From: Flavihumibacter fluminis
Lineage (GTDB): Bacteria; Bacteroidota; Bacteroidia; Chitinophagales; Chitinophagaceae
Assembly: GCF_021491375.1 (NCBI RefSeq)
Contig: NZ_JAKEVY010000008.1
Coordinates: forward strand, 1 to 64,000
Length of the DNA stretch: 64,000 nt
Direction of reading: 5' to 3'
Positions 34,301-41,791 of the stretch are shown piece by piece. Below the pieces are notes generated by a model. It searched no databases, was not told the DNA's origin, and was given only the letters and a program-made list of their open reading frames with translations. Position 1 is the stretch's first letter. Each line of letters opens with the position of its first letter. A program made the translations under genes and the position numbers.

Positions 34301-35007
34301 CAAAGTATGATCCGGCACCTTCTCTACAGTTGAATGCAGGCCCTGTATTTCAACATTACTGGATTGATTACGATGACAACCAAGATCGTTTCATTACAAA
34401 ACCGGAGAGCGGCCTCGATCAGGAGCGGTTAAAGCAGAAAAAAACCTATCTGGGCTTGCAGGCTCAAACGGTATTGGATACCCGGAATAATCAAACAGCC
34501 CCCACCAGGGGTGTACATTGGATTAATACGGCGAGATGGATAAATGGCGTTAGCAGGATTTCAAATTCATTCACGCAGTGGGAATCCACTTTCTCTTATT
34601 TTGTTAACCTTATAGCTCCTAACCAGGTAGTATTGGCTGGAAGAATTGGCGGTGGTGCCAACTACGGGAACTATGAATTTTTCCAGGCACAATACCTGGG
34701 TGGGAATGAAAGCCTCAGGGGTTACCGCAATTTCAGATTCGCAGGCAACAAACGATTCTACAACAACCTTGACCTTCGGATCAAACTGACTGAACTCAGA
34801 GGTTATATTTTGCCGGGTACACTCGGACTGTTATTCTTTCAGGATCTAGGCCGGGTATGGCTGAAGAACGAAAGTTCCAGGCGCTGGCACCTGGGTTATG
34901 GTGGCGGCATTTGGCTGGCACCCGCCAACCGGTTTGTTCTGGCTGCCTGTTATGGTCAATCAGAAGAAGGCGGACTTCCTTTTGTCAGCCTGGGATTTCA
35001 ATTCTGA
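31378..35007 (+). CDS. Three-part surface protein: metallophosphoesterase, kinase-like middle region, outer membrane barrel
   Basis: A signal peptide (residues 1-23) is followed by a calcineurin-type phosphoesterase with GDAGE (Asp37), GDN (Asp71-Asn72), GNHDW (113-117), SHHP (His214) and GHEH (295-298). The middle region (about 420-700) has EYVLRSIEK with Lys464, DFDRHDDQW (Asp585-Arg586-His587) and RDRDQAF (Asp610, Asp612), a pattern like the catalytic parts of HipA/PI3K/FAM20-type kinases; this is inference. From about 862 to 1209 there is an Omp85-type barrel (GGGANYGNYEFFQAQYLGG) ending in GFQF. The protein is probably in the outer membrane. It overlaps the preceding lipoprotein gene by 4 bp and the GAF gene by 10 bp. 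Confidence 0.85.
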   Translation: MNPFAIRLLFSSLLILGSMLVSAQTDSVVQEIIFIGDAGELTNNQHPVLNKLLQSQHSKNGKATALFFLGDNIYPAGLPDEQSKHYSRYKAILDTQWKAGVQLADQIYFIPGNHDWAKGHSNGWQQVKNQGEYIQNLNLPNLFFLPADGCPGPEERNLSDQLTVIIMDSQWWLQQTEKPGISSDCDCNTEEEVLFRLQEILYRNREKTILFLSHHPFVSSGIHGGYYQFRQHLFPLTEINPKLYIPLPIIGSIYPIVRGGFGNIQDNKHPTYKNMSSRIDSLLTYHGRVLRFAGHEHGLQHIRINNQHYIVSGAGSKATRHRKNNGDQISFSTTGYAKLQWFTDGKMQLVFMEAGEVTHQEVYRQVILLPAPKTSDTADLPVSKWPDSISLAAAPYFTAGRLRQLIFGSNYRQEWTTPVKVPVFSIKDFNGGLHPTKRGGGMQSRSLRLEDSSGREYVLRSIEKYPDKTLPEELRQTFVKDAIVDGISASYPYAALSVPGLAKAAGIPHTKPKLVFLPNDPALGQYRADFGNKLYLFEPREPDGLAKTYSTDKVLEAIRKDNDNITDQQAVLKARLLDMFIMDFDRHDDQWRWGSRNTKEGRIYFPIPRDRDQAFFTNRGWIPWLISRSWLLPKFQGFNIQAENINRFNYNARYFDRSFLNRTSRADWEKLSIQLVKQISDAVIDSALAAQPTELQSMQAGTIAAILKKRKLFFVDEVLEYQSFLHRTIDIAGSNKKDWFELEWKEKGDLKLTIFDINKEGKPSDKLSEQRIDPFITRELRLYGLKGSDVFHIRGEMPRGFTVRIISGEGNDSLVLDQSGNRSSDIKWYDIEQEANQLTGPGKLKKKFSHLPSVHNYDRKSFRYNITTPLLLATYNRDDGVFLGAGLRSTHHRFRKEPFAYQHQFNAYYAVATGAYQFRYLFDAPSFRFFANLKAPNNTRNFFGFGNQTKFVKTDQINITYYRSRFNLFELAALAKYDPAPSLQLNAGPVFQHYWIDYDDNQDRFITKPESGLDQERLKQKKTYLGLQAQTVLDTRNNQTAPTRGVHWINTARWINGVSRISNSFTQWESTFSYFVNLIAPNQVVLAGRIGGGANYGNYEFFQAQYLGGNESLRGYRNFRFAGNKRFYNNLDLRIKLTELRGYILPGTLGLLFFQDLGRVWLKNESSRRWHLGYGGGIWLAPANRFVLAACYGQSEEGGLPFVSLGFQF

Positions 35008-37379
35008 ACGATCTCAATAACCTCCGGTTTGTTTTCGGTGCTTTCAGATTCGTCTGGTTCCATATTGATACTTACCCGAAGTGCCTTTAGTCCTACCACT
35101 CCCTGAAGTTCTTCCAGCTCCAGCTGCTCAAGGTCGTGCAGCAGCATGCGCTGATTTTGAAGGAATTCAATATAATCCAGGTATTCTGCAGCTTCGCGCG
35201 ACTGAGAGAAAACAATTGCCAGTTTGCCAGGTTGCGTTAGCCTTTCATTGCTACCCTTTACATGCACCTTATCAATACGCTTCTTGATTATTTCATAGCG
35301 GATGTTATAAGCGCCATCCACATCAAATTTTCGCTCAGCAGTTCTGAAACTGATGGAAATCGGAACGCTGTGAGCAAGTATCAGTTGCGTTGTTTTTAAA
35401 GGATTGGATATCCTTGTCTGCAACTGGTTAGCCAGCCTCGCAGCCCTTGTAAGGGTAGTCAACTGCCACATCTTCAAATTCTTCAGATAAAAAGTATCAA
35501 AAGGTTTGTCCGGTGTAATAGACTGACCGATATACATATTGAAATCCACACCATCAGTCACAAATCGCTCAAAATAATGCGGATAAATTTTTTGCGCTAC
35601 ATCCTGTTCTGCATCAATAAAGCGGGCAAGTTCCTGATTGATAAACGTTATGCTTTCTTCAAACTCGTGCCGGTGAGTAACTTTTAAACGGATAGCAGGA
35701 TCTATCTGCTCAAAATATCCATCTACAAAGGCACCTAGTTCCGGAAGCAAAACACGTAGGTGTTCAAATAGCTCCACCACTTCATTCCGAAGAAAATGAT
35801 CAATGATGACCTCATCACCGGAAAACAGGATATTGGAAACATTGTAACTGTATTTCTCAATTCGGTAGGCCACTTCCTGAAGCAGTGGCATATTTGTTTT
35901 TTCCTTCGCTTTCTGCACTACTTCTCCCGCATACCTCAGCTGTTCCAGCAGATCCTGCTGAATGGCAAGGTTTCGCTCAATGGATGAATTGCGAATATCT
36001 ATTGCACCATACAATGGAAATACCTGATCAAATACGATCGGTTCAATTTTTGCTTTACCTCCTTTTGCCTTGGTTGCAATAAACTGAAGTGCCGCTTCTG
36101 TGAATTTCCATTCTACTGAACTTTGTACGGCAGTGAAATGCTGTTTGATAACTTTGTCAACTTCATTATCCAGCGTTTCCGCAGCCTGTTCCATGGCTAA
36201 TACAAATAGCGGAATGGCTTCCACAACTTCACTCAGATGCTGGTGTTTGATTGCATGCGCCTCCTTATGAACCACCGATAAAATACCAATTAATTTTCCC
36301 ATGCTTTTTAACGGGAAAAAGGCAGCGCTGTAATACCCGATGGAAGTAAGATTCATAAGCATCGGATAACGTTCCAACCACTCATGCGTAATTGATGAGA
36401 TCAGCAAAGGCTGATCGGTTTCTTTAAATAATTCCTGAAAAATCTTACAGAGATTATCCGTTCCTTTTTGACTGCCATCTGCTTTAAGCAGGATACTGTG
36501 ATGCGTGAATTGTTCAGCCACAATCTGATGTTCATTGACCCTAAAAAACGGAGTGACCCCCATTTTCAGATCAGGGATACCCATCAGCGCCTGAACCTGT
36601 CGCTCGATTTGATGGAATACCTGATTTTCGCCAAAACCGTGCTGTTCCAGTAAGATATTTTTGATGGAATTGATAACCTCCCGATGTGTTACATCTTTAA
36701 TCCGGACAACGGTAATTCCCTCAAACCGAAATTTTTCGAGTGGAAAAAGCTTTCGCAGTTTATCCTGCTGCAACACATCTGTTACATTACAACATTGCGG
36801 TAAACTGGAAACATCCGGAAGTTCCCCCTGAGCATGCACTTTAATGAACGTCGTATCCAGATCAAGTTCATAATAGATATCCAGTCCCGTTTGTGGATTG
36901 GGCAGCCTTACAATACTGGTAACATTTCCGTCAATGTTCTGACCGTATAACTGGGAAAGTATTAGTTTATAGGCGGATGCACATTTTTCTTCCTGCAGGT
37001 GCTGGGTAGCTACTTCTTCAGGAATGCTGTTCAGCTTACCGGATGCATCCAGGAACAACTCCCGAAAACGTTTACTGCAGTAAATCATTTCCCTGCCGAA
37101 GGGAAGCCCTACTCCATAGAGATCTTCCTGATCAGAGTAGGAAACAGGGAAAAGGGTAGCCATTAGCATGTCTACCCATTCCTCGTGTTCTTTTAAAATG
37201 GAGATATCTTCTATCGGCTCCAGCAGTTCTGGATGCCGCTTAATTCGATCCAGCAATGTTTGGTAGAGCTTGCGCGTTCCAGGTCTGCCTTCTGCTGCCG
37301 TTCTGGCCCATGCATCTACCAGTGGGGCGAAGGATAATCGGGATTGGATTTCCTGTTCCCCTGAATAATTCGGTTCCAT
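34998..37379 (-). CDS. Large GAF-domain-containing cytoplasmic protein
   Basis: The 793-residue protein (start at MEPNYSGEQ chosen; an ATG at 37424 is possible) has no signal peptide or membrane span. A GAF-like region is seen around residues 300-420 (ILLKADGSQKGTDNLCKIFQEL ... AAFFPLKSMGKLIGILSVVHKE). The flanking parts are mostly helical with no motif I recognise. It may sense a small ligand or act in signalling. It ends tail to tail with the barrel protein gene (10-bp overlap). Homologues without assigned function are likely in Bacteroidota. Confidence 0.75.
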   Translation of the reverse strand: MEPNYSGEQEIQSRLSFAPLVDAWARTAAEGRPGTRKLYQTLLDRIKRHPELLEPIEDISILKEHEEWVDMLMATLFPVSYSDQEDLYGVGLPFGREMIYCSKRFRELFLDASGKLNSIPEEVATQHLQEEKCASAYKLILSQLYGQNIDGNVTSIVRLPNPQTGLDIYYELDLDTTFIKVHAQGELPDVSSLPQCCNVTDVLQQDKLRKLFPLEKFRFEGITVVRIKDVTHREVINSIKNILLEQHGFGENQVFHQIERQVQALMGIPDLKMGVTPFFRVNEHQIVAEQFTHHSILLKADGSQKGTDNLCKIFQELFKETDQPLLISSITHEWLERYPMLMNLTSIGYYSAAFFPLKSMGKLIGILSVVHKEAHAIKHQHLSEVVEAIPLFVLAMEQAAETLDNEVDKVIKQHFTAVQSSVEWKFTEAALQFIATKAKGGKAKIEPIVFDQVFPLYGAIDIRNSSIERNLAIQQDLLEQLRYAGEVVQKAKEKTNMPLLQEVAYRIEKYSYNVSNILFSGDEVIIDHFLRNEVVELFEHLRVLLPELGAFVDGYFEQIDPAIRLKVTHRHEFEESITFINQELARFIDAEQDVAQKIYPHYFERFVTDGVDFNMYIGQSITPDKPFDTFYLKNLKMWQLTTLTRAARLANQLQTRISNPLKTTQLILAHSVPISISFRTAERKFDVDGAYNIRYEIIKKRIDKVHVKGSNERLTQPGKLAIVFSQSREAAEYLDYIEFLQNQRMLLHDLEQLELEELQGVVGLKALRVSINMEPDESESTENKPEVIEIVQN

Positions 37380-37426
37380 CTTGTTGACCGTTGCCTTAAT
37401 GCAAACGACTACAAAATTAACCAATT

Positions 37427-38725
37427 CTACATCATCGGAATGTACGTGTCGTCATACATCCACATCAGTATGGGTTTCTTGCTGTTATCGATCATATCGC
37501 TCAGCTTTTCCATGATTTTTGGTGCAACAGACGGACAGCCTTCACTCTGCCAGATTGGGAAATTGGTTTCAAGATCCGGTACTGTTCCCATGGCATGGAG
37601 TACAATATAACGTTTCAGGGCATTGCTATTGGAAGTTTCCAGTCCATGTAAACGGTAGGAAAGGCCGAAATCACCCTGATAAGACTTGCCAACTTTATAA
37701 ACCCCCAGCGAACTGCAGTTACTACCCGGAGTATTGGAATACTCTTTATCCAGGTTCAGGTTTTGTTTACCTCTTCCCTGTGCAACCAGTGCACTCTTTT
37801 CAATTCGCATGGTTTTCAGGTTCACAATGAAAAAACGATACTTGTTGGATTTTACGCTCATATCCAGCAGGAAGGCATATTCATTATTATACCCCCCTTT
37901 ATTCGCCATAGCCGCCAGCTTTTTGGCTTTCTGGATAACTTCAGTTCGATCGGCTGATTCATTTCCGATTTCCGGTGAAAATCCGTCCCAGAAGGGAGGA
38001 ATGTATTTATACAAACTGGACTTAACCTCTGTTTTGCCACGGAAACTGTACGTTTTTTCTTTCTTTTCAACTTTAGCCACGGCTACAGCAGCATCCGCTC
38101 CGGTTTCAACCCGAACTTCATTGGCTGCCTCATTTCCATGAGGGAATCGATCCTTACTTGTATTAACAATATTTTCCGCTTCTGTTTTATACGAAGTATT
38201 TACAACGGTTTCTTCATTGTCGTAATTGATAACTGTTCTTCCAGGGCGCTTCGGACTGGCATTCACCAATACCTCCTCAGGCATCTCCACTTCAGGTTTT
38301 GGGGTTTTATTTTTTACCCGACGACTTGCAGTTTTGCTGGATGCCACATATGGATGCAGGTTATCCTCCTCGGCTTCTTTTTTCAGCAAACTGGCAACCA
38401 TTTCTTCAGATTTTTTAGCAACCGGCTCAACTTCACTGATTGTTTTTGCTTTGGGTTGGGTTTTAGCCAGAACAGCTTTAACTTTTTTAGGATTTTTGCG
38501 AATCTCCGCTACTTCAGCCTTGTTTACTATCGCAACTTTTGCAGGTGTTTTAACCTCAAGCCCTGGTATGGCTGCCTGCTCATAATTCAGGACAGATCGA
38601 CCAGCGGATAAATCTTCAGTCGATTGTGCTACGGATTTAGAAGTGAATCGAACGAACGGCTGGTATATTGCAATCAGCAATAGCAAACAGCCGCTAATTC
38701 CAGCTACGTAGAGCTTAGTCTTCAT
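37427..38725 (-). CDS. Murein L,D-transpeptidase catalytic domain protein (YkuD_2 type)
   Basis: The N-terminal anchor (about residues 4-24) precedes about 180 residues of Lys/Glu-rich linker. The C-terminal domain (about 250-432) has AFLLDMSVKSNKYRFFIVNL, GSNCSSLGVYKVG, YIVLHAMGTVPD and SEGCPSVAP, where the His and Cys would be catalytic. This is the second type of L,D-transpeptidase in the window, unlike the one at 8166. The start at 38725 (MKTKLYVAG) is chosen over 38803 because it gives a normal signal anchor. It would modify peptidoglycan in the periplasm. Confidence 0.85.
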   Translation of the reverse strand: MKTKLYVAGISGCLLLLIAIYQPFVRFTSKSVAQSTEDLSAGRSVLNYEQAAIPGLEVKTPAKVAIVNKAEVAEIRKNPKKVKAVLAKTQPKAKTISEVEPVAKKSEEMVASLLKKEAEEDNLHPYVASSKTASRRVKNKTPKPEVEMPEEVLVNASPKRPGRTVINYDNEETVVNTSYKTEAENIVNTSKDRFPHGNEAANEVRVETGADAAVAVAKVEKKEKTYSFRGKTEVKSSLYKYIPPFWDGFSPEIGNESADRTEVIQKAKKLAAMANKGGYNNEYAFLLDMSVKSNKYRFFIVNLKTMRIEKSALVAQGRGKQNLNLDKEYSNTPGSNCSSLGVYKVGKSYQGDFGLSYRLHGLETSNSNALKRYIVLHAMGTVPDLETNFPIWQSEGCPSVAPKIMEKLSDMIDNSKKPILMWMYDDTYIPMM

Positions 38726-38954
38726 AAGGGGTACATTTTCGTTTTTAACAGAATGCGGATTATAACTAAAACGAAAAGTAGCAGCTTTTATGCTGGCCCG
38801 CAAGGTAAAATCTGCTGAATTTACCCTATAGTAAACTTACTATTTGATTTATTTAGCTGATTTTCAAATGATTGTATTTTGCCCCTTCGACGAACGGACT
38901 GCATTTTTCGACGAATAAACAGTACTTTTTTATACAGATTAGCCCTTAAATTAC

Positions 38955-39626
38955 CTACTTACCATGAGTAGTTTTGGTTGGTTGTTTTGCTTGAGTCCGC
39001 TTGTAAAAAACACAAATATCGCTGAGGCCACAACCTGAACATTGAGGGGATCTTGCGGTGCAAACATACCTGCCATGAAGAATTAACCAATGGTGCGCAA
39101 TATGCACCAGCTCTTTCGGAAGATGTCTGATCAATTGTTTTTCAGCCGCCAGCGGGGTTCGGGCGTTTTTTGTTAATCCCAATCTTGCAGATACCCTGAA
39201 TACATGGGTATCAACGGCCATATTGGGCTGAGCGTCCACAACAGAAGTTATAACATTAGCAGTTTTCCGACCCACCCCAGGAAGTCGAACCAGCTCTTCC
39301 ACTGTCATGGGAACTTCTCCATTAAATTGTTCCATCAACATTTTCCCCAGTCCAACCAGATGCTTGGCTTTGTTATTGGGATAGGAAATGCTCCTGATGA
39401 GAGCGAAAACTTCTTCCACTGAGGCGTTGGAAAGCGCTTCTGCATCCGGAAAGCGCTCAAACAGGGCGGGGGTGGTGAGATTGACCCGCTTGTCTGTACA
39501 TTGGGCTGACAAAACAACGGCCACCAACAACTGAAACGGATTATCATACAATAATTCCGTTTCAGCATTGGGGGCCTGTTGTTGAAAATACGCTATTACT
39601 TTTGAATACCTTTCTTTAATCGTCAT
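38955..39626 (-). CDS. nth: Endonuclease III
   Basis: A base-excision repair DNA glycosylase/AP lyase that removes oxidised pyrimidines. The 223 residues show the helix-hairpin-helix LPGVGRKTA with catalytic Lys121, the conserved Asp139 in MAVDTHVFR, and the 4Fe-4S ligands Cys189, Cys196, Cys199 and Cys205 with the standard Cx6Cx2Cx5C spacing. The length is normal. Its start overlaps by 4 bp the stop of a small anti-sigma-like gene. Confidence 0.97.
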   Translation of the reverse strand: MTIKERYSKVIAYFQQQAPNAETELLYDNPFQLLVAVVLSAQCTDKRVNLTTPALFERFPDAEALSNASVEEVFALIRSISYPNNKAKHLVGLGKMLMEQFNGEVPMTVEELVRLPGVGRKTANVITSVVDAQPNMAVDTHVFRVSARLGLTKNARTPLAAEKQLIRHLPKELVHIAHHWLILHGRYVCTARSPQCSGCGLSDICVFYKRTQAKQPTKTTHGK

Positions 39627-39853
39627 GCGCCAGTTTCCACCACTTCTCTCGCGTAGTTCAGAACATTCAATACCACCTCAGTACGGGGTGCTACAGAAGG
39701 CTGATCGAGTAATTGGATGGATTCCTGCAAGGTAGCTAAACTCTGACGGAGTTCATAATCCTGTTGAAGAGCAGCTTCGATTAAAGCGTTTTGCTGAGCG
39801 GAAGTTTCTTTGTACAAATAAAGTAGTAAATCTTCCTGTGTAAAGATTGACAT
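39623..39853 (-). CDS. Small helical protein resembling an anti-sigma N-terminal domain
   Basis: The 76-residue product (MSIFTQEDLLLYLYKETS) has the same pattern as the repeated unit of the anti-sigma-like protein at 4658: an aromatic/Leu-rich LLLYLYKE start, then a helix of NALIEAALQQDYELRQSLATLQ. There are no Cys or His zinc ligands and no membrane span. No sigma factor gene is next to it; it overlaps nth by 4 bp. An ATG 6 bp upstream (39859) is an equal start. Function unknown. Confidence 0.7.
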   Translation of the reverse strand: MSIFTQEDLLLYLYKETSAQQNALIEAALQQDYELRQSLATLQESIQLLDQPSVAPRTEVVLNVLNYAREVVETGA

Positions 39854-40035
39854 AAGCAAACCATTTTTGTCCAGTAAATAAATTACCCGGGGTCCAGTCC
39901 GGGGTTTCGTCCGACTATAAAACGATCGTTATAAATAGATTATTGCGATAACCTAAAAATAATTTTACTTTTTTTTCGAAGCGTTTCTACAGTGAATTAG
40001 GGGAATCTTACAATTTTCCAAAACCTTATCGCTAA

Positions 40036-40338
40036 TTATTGATCTTCAATAATATAGAGATCTTCATCGGCCCTTTTCATGCGATATCTTTCGCGGGCAT
40101 AGCGTTCCAGGGTTTGAGGGTCGTTTTTCAATTGCTCCAGCTCTTTCCTGGTTTCAGCAATCTGCTCCTGATAATAGGCTTTACTATCCTCCAGGTTCCG
40201 TAACTCTTTTTTATAACGGAAATGAGTAGTAATGATATCCCGGTCGTCAAAAAACACCATCCAGACAGCAAAGAACAGGAGTGTAAGAATGTATTTATTC
40301 TTAAGGAAACCCGGGATATGGGAAAGTATCTTCTGCAT
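40036..40338 (-). CDS. FtsB/DivIC-type septum formation initiator
   Basis: The 100-residue protein has a short cytoplasmic N terminus, one membrane helix (about residues 15-30: YILTLLFFAVWMVFF) and a coiled coil (about 38-78) followed by the family segment LERYARERYRMKRADEDLYII. FtsB/DivIC links FtsL and FtsQ in the divisome. In many Bacteroidota this gene follows enolase, as here, where eno lies just upstream with a strong hairpin between them. Confidence 0.9.
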   Translation of the reverse strand: MQKILSHIPGFLKNKYILTLLFFAVWMVFFDDRDIITTHFRYKKELRNLEDSKAYYQEQIAETRKELEQLKNDPQTLERYARERYRMKRADEDLYIIEDQ

Positions 40339-40346
40339 GGGTTAGG

Positions 40347-40377
40347 AACAGTCGGATAGCAAAACTATCCGACTGTT
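40347..40377. terminator. Strong hairpin between eno and the FtsB-like gene
   Basis: A perfect 13-bp stem (40347-40359 with 40365-40377) with a 5-nt loop lies 9 bp past the eno stop and 9 bp before the start of the FtsB-like gene. On the minus strand no T run follows, so it may attenuate or stabilise the transcript rather than fully terminate it. Confidence 0.65.
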
Positions 40378-40385
40378 TCAGTAGT

Positions 40386-41780
<1,395 letters not shown>

Positions 41781-41791
41781 GAATCCTTACC

